A DNA stretch of 64,000 bases from JANXQG01 sp963775975. Lineage in GTDB: Bacteria > Planctomycetota > Planctomycetia > Pirellulales > Thermoguttaceae. The notes below the pieces were generated by a model. The model saw only the letters and a list, made by a program, of their open reading frames with translations, did not search any database and was not told the origin of the DNA. Positions within the stretch are counted from its first letter, which is position 1. Each line of letters starts with the position of its first letter. Positions 18,875-27,124 of this stretch are shown in pieces. The DNA lies in the NCBI GenBank assembly GCA_963775975.1, contig CAVZKX010000002.1, positions 1,178,001 through 1,242,000 on the forward strand, given 5' to 3'. A program made the translations under genes and the position numbers.

Positions 18875-19896
18875 ATGAATACAACAACTAAAGGCCGCAT
18901 TTTTGTTCCCGGCGGGGCCGGCTACGTCGGCGCGGTGCTCGTACCGCGGCTCTTGGAACTGGGCTACGAAGTCCACGTTCTCGACCTCTATATTTACGGC
19001 GAAGCCGCTTTGGACGCGGTGAAGGACCATCCGCGGCTGCGGCAATTCAAGGGCGACGTCCGCGATCGGCAGGCAGTCTGCGCGGCGGTGCGGGGCTGCG
19101 ATAAGGTCATTCACCTGGCGTGCATCTCCAACGATCCCAGCGTGGAACTTGACGCGAACCTGAGCCAGACGGTGAATTACGAATCGTTCCTGCCACTGGT
19201 GCGAATTTGCAAGGAGTCGGGCGTGCGACGGTTTATCTTCGCAAGCTCCGGCAGCGTTTACGGCGTGAGCGATTCGCCCGACGTGACCGAGGAGCATCCG
19301 CTCGTGCCGGTTTCGCTCTACAACAAATATAAGGCGATGTGCGAGAAGGTCCTGCTGCCGGAGCAGACGGCGGACTTCGTGCCGGTGATTGTTCGCCCGG
19401 CGACGATCTGCGGCCATTCGCCTCGGCAGCGGCTGGACTTGACAGTCAACATCCTCACGAATCACGCGGTGAACGCAGGACGAATCACGGTCTTCGGCGG
19501 CACGCAGATGCGGCCGAATCTGCACATCCGCGACATGATCGATCTCTACACGCTGCTCCTGGAAGCCCCCGACGAGCAAGTGGGGGACAGATCTTCAACG
19601 CCGCGTACCAGAACTACAGCGTCGCCGAGACGGCCACGGTCGTCCGCGAAGTGGTCAGTCATGAGATGCCTGAAAAGGACGGCATCGAGATCGTCACCAC
19701 GCCAACCGACGACAAGCGGTCGTATCACGTCAATTCGGACAAGATCCGCAAGGTGCTTGGTTTCGTGCCGCGGCACACGATCGAGGACGCAGCCCGCGAC
19801 CTGGTGACGGCTTTCCGCGCCGGCAAACTGCCCAACTCGCTCGATGGCATCGAGTATTACAACATCCGCCAGATGAAGGCAATTCAACTCAAGTAG
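18875..19896 (+). CDS. NAD-dependent sugar epimerase/dehydratase; one-base frameshift
   Basis: About 340 residues after restoring one base. FVPGGAGYVGAVLVPRLLELGY is the NAD site; HLACISNDPSVELD, FASSGSVYGVSD, the catalytic SLYNKYKAMCEKVLL and VRPATICGHSPRQR follow. The frame breaks in the G-run 19582-19586: one more G gives EQVGGQIFNAAYQNYSVAE and runs to 19896. It resembles the small NDP-heptose/hexose epimerase group that sits with HldE-like genes, but the substrate is unknown. The TAG stop is the TAG inside repeat family 4. Confidence 0.75.
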
Positions 19897-19923
19897 GGTG
19901 GGCCGAGCGCAGCGAGACCCACC
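19893..19923. repeat. Repeat family 4 (GTAGGGTGGG), short copy
   Basis: Begins GTAGGGTGGGCCGAGCG and ends GAGACCCACC. Its TAG is the stop codon of the preceding epimerase. Related longer copies are at 23556-23659 and 55477-55555. Confidence 0.8.
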
Positions 19924-19931
19924 AAATCATC

Positions 19932-20924
19932 ATGTCACGCGAAAAATACCTCGTTATTGGCAGCAATAGTTTTTCGGGCGCGAGCTTCGTCGCGGGCCTC
20001 CTGGCCGACGGCGCGGAGGTGCTGGGGATCAGCCGCTCGCCCGAGGCCGATCCGGTCTACTTGCCGTACATGTGGATGCCGCACGAGCGATTCACGTTCC
20101 GTCGGCTTGACCTGAATCGCGATCTTGCCGGAATGGAAGCCGCTTGGAACGATTTTCGGCCCGATTACGTGGTGAACTTCGCCGCCCAGGGAATGGTCGC
20201 TCAAAGCTGGGAGAACCCGGAACACTGGTATCGCACGAACACGCTCGCCATGATCCGCTTGCACGAGCGGCTACGGAAATACCGCGGGTTGAAGATGTTT
20301 GTCCATGCTTCGACGCCCGAGGTCTATGGGAATACTAGCGGCGTGATCCGCGAGGACGCTCCGTTCAATCCAAGCACGCCCTACGCGATTTCCAAGGCTG
20401 CTTGCGACATGAATCTCTTGGCCTTGCAAAAGGCCTACGGCTTTCCCGTGGCACTAACGCGCGCAGCGAATGTCTGCGGCCCCGGCCAGTCGCTCTATCG
20501 CATCCTGCCGAAAACCATTCTCTGCATTCTCACCGGCCGCAAATTGCGGCTGGAAGGCGGCGGCACGAGCGTCCGTTCGTTTATCCACATCCGCGACGTG
20601 TTCGAGGCTACGGTCCGCATTTGCCGCTATGGCACGTCCGGCGCGATCTACCACCTTTCGACCGATCGCCGCGACACGATTCGGGCATTGGTCGAAGAAA
20701 TCTGCCGGCAGCTCGGGGCACGATTCGAGGATTGCGTGGAGGTTACTGAAGCGAGGCTCGGTCAAGATTCGGCCTATTTATTGGATAGCGCGAAGGCCCG
20801 CGGCGAACTCGGCTGGCAGCCGCAAGCGAATCTGTGCGAAATGATTCGCGACACGGCCGATTGGATGAAGAAGAACCTCGCCCGGCTGCGGGAATTGCCG
20901 GACCAGTATGTACACAAGGAATAA
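19932..20924 (+). CDS. NAD-dependent epimerase/dehydratase (dTDP/GDP-sugar dehydratase-like)
   Basis: 330 residues. YLVIGSNSFSGASFVAGLL replaces the usual TGxxGxxG with GSNSFSG. NFAAQGMVAQSWENP, VHASTPEVYGNTSG, the catalytic TPYAISKAACDMNLL and RAANVCGPGQSLYRILPK follow, typical of 4,6-dehydratases. HASTPEVYG in place of the usual SSxxVYG is characteristic of the RmlB/Gmd-like branch. It sits between another epimerase and the transketolase pair. Probably a 4,6-dehydration or C4/C5 epimerisation of the NDP-sugar made by the operon. Confidence 0.78.
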   Translation: MSREKYLVIGSNSFSGASFVAGLLADGAEVLGISRSPEADPVYLPYMWMPHERFTFRRLDLNRDLAGMEAAWNDFRPDYVVNFAAQGMVAQSWENPEHWYRTNTLAMIRLHERLRKYRGLKMFVHASTPEVYGNTSGVIREDAPFNPSTPYAISKAACDMNLLALQKAYGFPVALTRAANVCGPGQSLYRILPKTILCILTGRKLRLEGGGTSVRSFIHIRDVFEATVRICRYGTSGAIYHLSTDRRDTIRALVEEICRQLGARFEDCVEVTEARLGQDSAYLLDSAKARGELGWQPQANLCEMIRDTADWMKKNLARLRELPDQYVHKE

Positions 20925-20925
20925 T

Positions 20926-20949
20926 GTATCCGGCACACTCCGTGTGCCG
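20926..20949. repeat. Palindromic repeat family 1, half copy
   Basis: One arm of the repeat seen in full at 18804-18859; the arm is itself self-complementary (CGGCACAC-TCC-GTGTGCCG). It lies between the epimerase stop and the transketolase start, and feeds codons into a spurious longer start at 20908. Confidence 0.8.
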
Positions 20950-20961
20950 CCCGACAGTCCA

Positions 20962-21798
20962 ATGCTAACTTTAACCAACCGCATCACCATCGAGGCTATG
21001 CAAACCATCGCCCGCGAGATTCGCGGCGACGTGGTGGCGATGTCCCATGCGAAGAAGACGCCGCATTTGGGCTCGTCGCTGTCGTGCGTCGATATCGTGG
21101 TGGCGGCCTATTGGGGCGTGCTACGCATTGATGCCGACAACCCCTGGGAGCCCGGCCGCGATCGCTTCATCTTGAGCAAGGGCCACGCCGCCACGACGCT
21201 CTACTCCGCCTTGGCGCGGCGAGGCTTCTACGATCCCGCTCGGCTGGCGACCTATAACCAGGACGGCGGCCACTTGGCCGAGCATCCCTGCCTTCGCTGC
21301 GTGCCGGGCGTCGAGGCTTCGACCGGTTCCTTGGGCCACGGTTTGCCGCTGGCGCTGGGCATGGCGTTGGCCCAGCGGATTCAGGACTATTCCTACCGCT
21401 GCTTCGTGCTTATGAGCGACGGCGAGTGCGACGAAGGCACCGTGTGGGAAGCGGCCATGTTTGCTGCCGCACAACGGCTCGACAATGTGGCCGTGATCAT
21501 CGACTACAACAAGTGGCAGGCCACCGGCCGCAGCGACGAAATCATGGCCCTCGCCCCGCTGGCCGACAAATGGCGGGCGTTCGGCTGGAACGCGTGCGAG
21601 GTCGATGGACACAACATCGCGGAATTGCTGGATGCCCTGGAAAATGTGCCCGACGGCTCCGGCCGGCCGCTGGCGATCATCGCTCACACGGTCAAGGGCA
21701 AGGGCGTTTCCTTCATGGAAGATGACAACAACTGGCACTATCGCACGCCGACGGCGGAAGAGTTCCAGGCCGCGCGCAGGGAGCTGGGCCTGATATGA
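20962..21798 (+). CDS. Transketolase, N-terminal (TPP-binding) subunit
   Basis: 278 residues. Covers the pyrophosphate-binding domain of transketolase: SKGHAATTLYSAL, GSLGHGLPLALGMAL, and the TPP motif SDGECDEGTVWEAAMFAAAQRLDNVAVIIDYN in pieces (first Gly of GDG is Ser). The last third has HTVKGKGVSFMEDDNNWHY. It starts at the ATG 20962; the frame back to 20908 is made of repeat family 1 sequence. The partner subunit is encoded at 21926. Two-carbon transfer from a ketose is the expected reaction. Split transketolases are known in archaea, bacteria and natural-product pathways. Confidence 0.88.
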   Translation: MLTLTNRITIEAMQTIAREIRGDVVAMSHAKKTPHLGSSLSCVDIVVAAYWGVLRIDADNPWEPGRDRFILSKGHAATTLYSALARRGFYDPARLATYNQDGGHLAEHPCLRCVPGVEASTGSLGHGLPLALGMALAQRIQDYSYRCFVLMSDGECDEGTVWEAAMFAAAQRLDNVAVIIDYNKWQATGRSDEIMALAPLADKWRAFGWNACEVDGHNIAELLDALENVPDGSGRPLAIIAHTVKGKGVSFMEDDNNWHYRTPTAEEFQAARRELGLI

Positions 21799-21812
21799 AA
21801 AACGCTTTACCT

Positions 21813-21916
21813 CTCGTTCCCACGCTCTGCGTGGGAACGGAACTGACGGCCGCTCCGCGGCCACATGGACGCAGAGCGTCGATCCATTGCGTTCCCACGC
21901 AGAGCGTGGGAACGAG
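21813..21916. repeat. Palindromic repeat family 2 between the two transketolase genes
   Basis: Two perfectly complementary 27-base arms (21813-21839, 21890-21916), each itself a hairpin of the form CGTTCCCACGC...GCGTGGGAACG, separated by 50 bases. A single arm of the same family is at 53886-53912. Confidence 0.88.
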
Positions 21917-21925
21917 GGAGTTGCC

Positions 21926-22864
21926 ATGAGAAACGCCTTTGCCGCCACGATTACCGAACTCGCCGGCGTCGACGACCGCGTCGCAGTCCTCTCCGGCGAC
22001 ATCGGAAACCGGCTCTTCGACGACTTCAAGGAACGACACCCCTCGCGGTTCTATAACTGCGGCGTGGCCGAAGGGAACATGACAGGCATGGCAGCCGGCA
22101 TGGCAATGTGCGGCCTGCGTCCGTTCACGTACACGATCACGCCTTTCGCCACCACTCGCGTCATGGAGCAGATCAAGATCGACGTCTGCTACCACAATCT
22201 GCCGGTGACGATCGTCGGCACGGGCAGCGGCCTTTCCTACGCCTCGCTGGGCCCGACGCATCATTCGCTGGAAGACGTAGCCTTCCTCCGCGCGATCCCG
22301 AACATGACGGTTGTCTGCCCGGCGGACTCGGCCGAAGTCCGCGCGGCGCTTTCGGCAATCTTGGAAATCGACGGCCCGGTTTATCTTCGCTTAGGAAAGA
22401 AAGGCGAGCCGGCGGTTCATGCGAATCAGCCGCCGCTGGTGATTGGCCGCGGGCTGACGGTCCGCAAGGGCAGCGACGTCTGCTTGCTCGGACTTGGCAA
22501 CATGGTCGCGCCTTCGCTGGAAGCCGCCGCCATGCTAGAGAGCCGCGGCATATCGGCCATGGTCGTGAGCATGCACACGGTGAAGCCGTTGGACGAGCCA
22601 CTACTCCGCGACGTTCTTGGCCGCTTCGCCGTCGTGGCCGTGGTTGAGGAACATAGCCGCATCGGCGGCCTCGGCAGCGCGGTCGCCGAATTGAAGCAGG
22701 CTCAGAATGGCCGTGCGAAGGCGAAGTTCATCTCGTTCGGCACGCCCGATTTGTTCCTGCCGGAAACCGGATCGCAAAAGTACTTGCGGCAACGGTTCGG
22801 GCTAGCTCCCGATGCGATTGCCGACACAATCGAGCGCACGTACCACGCCGAGACCAAGCCGTAG
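21926..22864 (+). CDS. Transketolase, C-terminal subunit
   Basis: 312 residues. Carries the pyrimidine-binding domain: VLSGDIGNRLFDDFKERHP, the catalytic NCGVAEGNMTGMAAGMA (Glu that activates TPP) and GPTHHSLEDVAFLRAIPNM. The C-terminal transketolase domain reads VCLLGLGNMV and VVEEHSRIGGLGSAV. I chose the ATG at 21926 with GGGAG upstream; the frame to 21887 is repeat family 2. Together with 20962-21798 it forms one full enzyme. Inside a nucleotide-sugar operon it either makes a ketose-phosphate precursor or adds a two-carbon branch. Confidence 0.88.
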   Translation: MRNAFAATITELAGVDDRVAVLSGDIGNRLFDDFKERHPSRFYNCGVAEGNMTGMAAGMAMCGLRPFTYTITPFATTRVMEQIKIDVCYHNLPVTIVGTGSGLSYASLGPTHHSLEDVAFLRAIPNMTVVCPADSAEVRAALSAILEIDGPVYLRLGKKGEPAVHANQPPLVIGRGLTVRKGSDVCLLGLGNMVAPSLEAAAMLESRGISAMVVSMHTVKPLDEPLLRDVLGRFAVVAVVEEHSRIGGLGSAVAELKQAQNGRAKAKFISFGTPDLFLPETGSQKYLRQRFGLAPDAIADTIERTYHAETKP

Positions 22865-22875
22865 AGAGACAAAAA

Positions 22876-22933
22876 GTACGTCAGGCTTTCCAGCCTGACT
22901 TGCCAATCGGTCAGGCTGGAAAGCCTGACGTAC
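22876..22933. repeat. Palindromic repeat family 3
   Basis: Perfect inverted repeat with 24-base arms and a 10-base loop, beginning GTACGTCAGGC and ending GCCTGACGTAC. It fills the gap between the transketolase stop and the ATG at 22939, so it lies where a ribosome binding site would be expected. Confidence 0.9.
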
Positions 22934-22938
22934 AAACT

Positions 22939-23499
22939 ATGATCATCGGCGTCGATTTCGACAACACAATCGTCTGCTACGACGGGCTATTCCACAAGCT
23001 GGCGGTCGAGCAAGGCCTGATTCCGCGACCCGCAAGCGGGTGCCCCGTGCCGGCGGCCAAGAACGCCGTGCGCGATTATCTGCGGCAGATCGGCCAAGAA
23101 GACCGCTGGACCGAATTGCAGGGCTATTTCTACGGCCCCGGCATGGCGCAAGCACGGCTCTATCCCGGCGTAGTGGAGTTTTTCGACCGCTGCCGCCGCG
23201 AAGGCGTGGAAGTGTTCATCATCAGTCACCGCACGCGGCATCCGTTCCGCGGTGAGCAGTACGATTTGCACGAGGCGGCCCGCGCGTTTCTCGCCGCGCA
23301 TGGATTCGACGATCCGGCGCGAATCGGCTTGCCGCCAAATCATATCTGGTTTCACGAGACGAAAAGCGAGAAGATCGCGCGGATCAATGCGACAGGCTGC
23401 ACGCATTTTATCGACGACTTGCCGGAAGTGCTGACCGCGCCTGAGTTGAGCCGGGATGTGTTGAGAGATTCTATTCGATCCCAATGGCCAGCACGGTGA
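22939..23499 (+). CDS. HAD-superfamily hydrolase
   Basis: 186 residues. IIGVDFDNTIVCYDGLF is the HAD nucleophile motif (Asp6, Asp8), FIISHRT the middle motif and THFIDDLPEVL the acidic motif. It is probably a sugar-phosphate phosphatase acting within the operon, but the substrate cannot be read from sequence. Start at 22939, since the extension to 22900 is part of repeat family 3. It is followed immediately by the APH-like kinase. Confidence 0.75.
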   Translation: MIIGVDFDNTIVCYDGLFHKLAVEQGLIPRPASGCPVPAAKNAVRDYLRQIGQEDRWTELQGYFYGPGMAQARLYPGVVEFFDRCRREGVEVFIISHRTRHPFRGEQYDLHEAARAFLAAHGFDDPARIGLPPNHIWFHETKSEKIARINATGCTHFIDDLPEVLTAPELSRDVLRDSIRSQWPAR

Positions 23500-23500
23500 A

Positions 23501-24664
23501 ATGCCGGGACTACGGCGCGCCGCATCTTGGTCGGCAGTGGAAGAGAATGTGCTTGGTAGGGTGGGACAAGATTGCGTAGCAAGCGCAGGCCCACCAGTTT
23601 TGACTTTGAAGACCGAGCATGGTGGGCCTGCGCTCGCAAGCTCGCTGGTCCCACCCTACGATGTCGTTGCCGCTTTGCTAGCGGCAGCCGGTCTTTCGCA
23701 AGACTTCGACCTCACGCCCATTCAAGGCGGCGGCAATAACCGCGTCTTTCGCGTCGATGGCGGATGTCGGCCGCTCCTGCTGAAGGCCTACTTCCATCAT
23801 CCCGACGATCCACGAAACCGGCTGGACGCGGAATTCACTTTTTCGAGATTTGCCTGGGACTGCGGCATCCGCTCGATCGCGGAACCGATCGCTTGCGACA
23901 ATCAAAACGATCTCGGCCTCTATGAATTCGTCGACGGCCGCGCGCTCGTGGCTGGTGAAATCGGCCAGTCCGAGGTCAATCAGGCCGCTGAGTTCTTTGC
24001 GGCTCTCAATCGACAAGACCTCGACGAAGCCGGCGCGGCGTTGGGCACGGCGTCCGAGGCCTATTTCACCATCGCCGAACACCTGAATTGCATTCAGCGC
24101 CGCGTGCAGCGTCTTCGCCAACTGAGCCGCCAATCGCAACTCGATCACATGGCAGCCGATTGGCTCGAATCCAAGCTCTCGCCCGCCTGGTATCGCGTTC
24201 GCAATGCGGCGGAACGTCAGGCAGCGGCGAGCAAGCTTCCTATGGACGAGCCGTTGGCGCTCGCGGACCGCTGCATTTCGCCGTCAGATTTCGGCTTCCA
24301 CAACGCGATCCTTGCGTCCGACGGCCGTCTGCGATTCATCGACTTCGAATATGCCGGTTGGGACGATCCCGCCAAAACCGTTTGCGATTTCCTCTGCCAG
24401 CCGCGGCTGCCGGCGCCCGAGGAGTTTGCCGCGCGATTCACCGACGCCGTATTGGCCGATTGCTCGGACCCGGACTTCCACCGCCGCCGCATCGAAGTGC
24501 TGCTGCCGGTCTATCGGCTGAAATGGTGCTGCATCATGATGAACGAGTTTTTGCCCGTCGGCAGCCGGCGGCGGAGTTTTGCCAGCGATGTCTTAGACCA
24601 CGAGCAGCGGAAGCGGCAGCAATTGGAAAAGTCCGATCGAGCATTGCAGATGATCGGGATTTAA
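23501..24664 (+). CDS. Aminoglycoside-phosphotransferase-like kinase, start uncertain
   Basis: Up to 387 residues. The conserved part begins at about residue 59 (LLAAAGLSQDFDLTPIQGGGNNRVFRV, a Gly-rich nucleotide loop), with a Lys in LLLKAYFH. The catalytic loop reads SPSDFGFHNAIL, where the usual His-Gly-Asp is Pro-Ser-Asp, then FIDFEYAG for metal binding. The first 55 codons are largely repeat family 4 (23556-23659), so the true start may be the TTG at 23675 or an in-frame codon nearby. Likely phosphorylates a sugar or sugar precursor. Confidence 0.65.
   Translation: MPGLRRAASWSAVEENVLGRVGQDCVASAGPPVLTLKTEHGGPALASSLVPPYDVVAALLAAAGLSQDFDLTPIQGGGNNRVFRVDGGCRPLLLKAYFHHPDDPRNRLDAEFTFSRFAWDCGIRSIAEPIACDNQNDLGLYEFVDGRALVAGEIGQSEVNQAAEFFAALNRQDLDEAGAALGTASEAYFTIAEHLNCIQRRVQRLRQLSRQSQLDHMAADWLESKLSPAWYRVRNAAERQAAASKLPMDEPLALADRCISPSDFGFHNAILASDGRLRFIDFEYAGWDDPAKTVCDFLCQPRLPAPEEFAARFTDAVLADCSDPDFHRRRIEVLLPVYRLKWCCIMMNEFLPVGSRRRSFASDVLDHEQRKRQQLEKSDRALQMIGI
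23556..23659. repeat. Repeat family 4, full copy with terminal inverted repeats
   Basis: Starts GTAGGGTGGGAC and ends GTCCCACCCTAC (perfect 12-base inverted ends); the interior has AGCAAGCGCAGGCCCACC and its inverted partner. It lies at the 5' end of the kinase gene and is translated if the longest start is used. Confidence 0.85.
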
Positions 24665-24672
24665 GGAGCATT

Positions 24673-25335
24673 ATGGCCTACGTCGATTTCCTCTCCACCG
24701 TCCACAAGAGCACCAAGCGAGATTACGTCGCCCGCGTGACCGAGTTTCCCAAGGCCGAAGCGGCCAAGCTGGCGAAAAAGTGGGACGTCGATTACTGGGA
24801 TGGCGACCGCAAGACGGGCTACGGCGGCTATCGCTACGACGGTCGCTGGCGGAAAGTGGCTGACGCGATGGTCCAGCATTACGGCATCCGTCCCGGCGAC
24901 CGCATTCTGGACGTCGGCTGCGGCAAGGGCTTTATTCTTTATGACTTCCTCCAGGCCGTGCCGGGCGTCGAAGTTGTCGGCATCGACGTATCCGGCTATG
25001 CCGTCGAGCACGCCAAGGAGGAGGTCAAGCCGTTCTTGCAAGTGGCAAACGCCGCCGAGCTGCCATTTCCCGACAAGAGTTTTGATCTGGTCATATCGAT
25101 CAACACGCTGCACAACCTCTACTGCTACGACCTGCACAAGGCGCTCAAGGAAATCGCCCGCGTCGGCTGCCGGCATCAGTACGTCTGCGTCGAGTCGTAC
25201 CGCAGCGAGGAAGAAAAGGTGAACCTGCTTTACTGGCAGTTCACCTGCGAAATGTTCTGCACGCCGCGAGAGTGGCAATGGTGGTTCGATCAAACGGGAT
25301 ACAAAGGCGATCACTCGTTTATTTATTTTGAGTAA
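24673..25335 (+). CDS. SAM-dependent methyltransferase (class I)
   Basis: 220 residues. ILDVGCGKGFILYDFL is the SAM motif I, VVGIDVSGYAVEHA motif II, and FPDKSFDLVISINTLHNLY the post-II and III region. A strong AAGGAG sits just before the ATG at 24673, which decides the start against the spurious longer frame from 24088. The acceptor is probably a sugar hydroxyl or amine. The next gene is separated by repeat family 1. Confidence 0.82.
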   Translation: MAYVDFLSTVHKSTKRDYVARVTEFPKAEAAKLAKKWDVDYWDGDRKTGYGGYRYDGRWRKVADAMVQHYGIRPGDRILDVGCGKGFILYDFLQAVPGVEVVGIDVSGYAVEHAKEEVKPFLQVANAAELPFPDKSFDLVISINTLHNLYCYDLHKALKEIARVGCRHQYVCVESYRSEEEKVNLLYWQFTCEMFCTPREWQWWFDQTGYKGDHSFIYFE

Positions 25336-25339
25336 CAGA

Positions 25340-25395
25340 GTATCCGGCACACTCCGTGTGCCGATTGAGAGCGGCACACGGAGTGTACCTGATAC
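25340..25395. repeat. Palindromic repeat family 1, second full copy
   Basis: Left arm identical to the arm at 18804; right arm has two changes; 8-base loop. It ends three bases before the ATG of the dehydrogenase gene, leaving no room for a normal ribosome binding site outside the repeat. Confidence 0.85.
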
Positions 25396-25398
25396 AAT

Positions 25399-26442
25399 AT
25401 GAAAACCCTAGCTGCCATCCTTGTTGAACAAAAAGCCCCGCTCGTACTCGAAGAGATCGAGCTGCCGCGGCTCGCCCTCGGCCAGGTGCTCGTCAAAATG
25501 CTCGCCAGTGGCATTTGCGGCTCGCAGATCGGCGAGATCGATGGCGTGAAAGGACCCGACCGCTTCCTGCCGCACCTACTAGGCCATGAGGGTTGCGGCA
25601 TCGTGCTGGAAGTTGGCGAAGGCGTTCGCACCGTCAAGCCGGGCGACAAGGTCGTGCTCCATTGGCGGAAGGGCGCGGGGCTGGAATCGACCACGCCCGT
25701 CTATTGCTCGAAACTTGGCCGCGTCAACGCCGGTTGGGTCACCACGTTCAACGAAATGGCGATCGTTTCCGAAAACCGCGTCACCGCCGTTCCGGCCGAC
25801 TTCGACGCGGAGGCGGCCGCCCTGCTGGGCTGCGCGGTGACGACCGGCTTCGGCGTGATCAACAACAACGCCCAGCTCAAGATCGGCCAATCGATCGCCA
25901 TCTTCGGCGCGGGCGGAATCGGCCTGAACATCGTGCAGGCCGCGGCGATGGTCAATGCGTGGCCAATTATCGCCGTCGATCTGTTCGACAACCGCCTCGA
26001 ACTGGCCGAAAGCCTCGGTGCTACTCACCCGATCAATTCGCGGAAACAAGACGCCGAGGCGGAAATCCGCCGGATCGTCGGCCCGCAAGGCGTCGATGTG
26101 GCCATCGACAACACGGGCAATGTCAAGGTGATCGAAGCGGCGTACCGCCTTACCGCGTCCCGTGGGCGGACCGTGCTCGTCGGCGTGCCGCCCAAGGAAA
26201 GCGCCGCCGCGATCTACACGCTGCCGCTGCATTTCGAAAAAACGCTCACCGGCTCGCACGGCGGCGAAGCCCTGCCGGAGCACGACATTCCCAATTACGT
26301 CCGTCTCAGCCAAGCGGGCAAGCTGCGACTCAAGCCGATCGTAGGCCGGCGATACCCGCTGACCAATATCAATCAGGCCATCGACGACATGCGTACCGGC
26401 GCGATTGCCGGGCGAGCGATTGTGAAAATAAGCGAGAAGTAA
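25399..26442 (+). CDS. Zinc-dependent alcohol dehydrogenase (MDR family)
   Basis: 347 residues. GHEGCGIVLEVGEGV is the MDR zinc signature, with the first catalytic ligand Cys in SGICGSQIGE and the third in LLGCAVTTGFG. IFGAGGIGLNIVQAAAM is the NAD(P) site. The four-Cys structural zinc loop of classical alcohol dehydrogenases is absent. It would oxidise or reduce a hydroxyl of the sugar built by the operon. 63 bases from the methyltransferase and 4 bases before the next gene. Confidence 0.82.
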   Translation: MKTLAAILVEQKAPLVLEEIELPRLALGQVLVKMLASGICGSQIGEIDGVKGPDRFLPHLLGHEGCGIVLEVGEGVRTVKPGDKVVLHWRKGAGLESTTPVYCSKLGRVNAGWVTTFNEMAIVSENRVTAVPADFDAEAAALLGCAVTTGFGVINNNAQLKIGQSIAIFGAGGIGLNIVQAAAMVNAWPIIAVDLFDNRLELAESLGATHPINSRKQDAEAEIRRIVGPQGVDVAIDNTGNVKVIEAAYRLTASRGRTVLVGVPPKESAAAIYTLPLHFEKTLTGSHGGEALPEHDIPNYVRLSQAGKLRLKPIVGRRYPLTNINQAIDDMRTGAIAGRAIVKISEK

Positions 26443-26446
26443 ACCC

Positions 26447-27124
26447 ATGATCCAAACCCGCGAACCGCAATACGAAGTCTGTTTCGACGTCCTCCGCGAC
26501 TCGGGCCGCGCGAGCTTTGGCCTGATGAGCAATCAGGTCTGGCACGACGACCCCCGCCGGCTCTGTTTCCTGCTGGCCCGATACAAGTTCGTCTCCAAGA
26601 TGTTCAGCGGCCTTGCCAATGTGCTCGAGGTCGGCTGCGCGGACGCTTTTGGCACGCGGGTCGTGCGGCAAGAAGTCGAGCATGTTACGGCCGTCGACTT
26701 CGATCCGCTCTTTATCGAAGACATCCAGGAACGGGCCGACGACCGCTGGCCGATCGAAGCCCGCATCCATGATATGCTCGCAGGTCCAGTGCCGGGCCGG
26801 TTCGACGGGGCCTACGCGCTGGACGTTCTGGAGCATATCCCCGCCGAGCAAGAGCATCTATTCGTGGGCAACATGGCCGCCTCGCTCCACGAGCATGGCG
26901 TGATCATCCTCGGGATGCCGTCGATTCAGTCGCAGGTCTACGCCTCGCCGCCCAGCAAGGCGGGCCACGTCAACTGCAAGGACGGCCGCGGCCTGAAGGA
27001 GACCGTGGAGCGGTTCTTCCACAATGTTTTCATCTTCTCCATGAACGATGAAGTCGTCCACACCGGCTTTCACGCCATGGCCCATTACTTGATTGCGTTG
27101 GGTTGCAATAAGAAGCGAATATGA
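26447..27124 (+). CDS. SAM-dependent methyltransferase (class I)
   Basis: 225 residues. VLEVGCADAFGTRVV is motif I with a Cys-Ala variant, VTAVDFDPLFIEDIQ motif II, FDGAYALDVLEHIP motif III. Four bases after the dehydrogenase stop; its own stop overlaps the next ATG (ATGA). Probably O- or N-methylates the sugar. No lipid or protein substrate signals. Confidence 0.78.
   Translation: MIQTREPQYEVCFDVLRDSGRASFGLMSNQVWHDDPRRLCFLLARYKFVSKMFSGLANVLEVGCADAFGTRVVRQEVEHVTAVDFDPLFIEDIQERADDRWPIEARIHDMLAGPVPGRFDGAYALDVLEHIPAEQEHLFVGNMAASLHEHGVIILGMPSIQSQVYASPPSKAGHVNCKDGRGLKETVERFFHNVFIFSMNDEVVHTGFHAMAHYLIALGCNKKRI

Noticed and set aside
23556..23659. Repeat family 4 as a transposon with terminal inverted repeats
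   Set aside because: Only 104 bases with no coding capacity and no evident target duplication; better called a short palindromic repeat.
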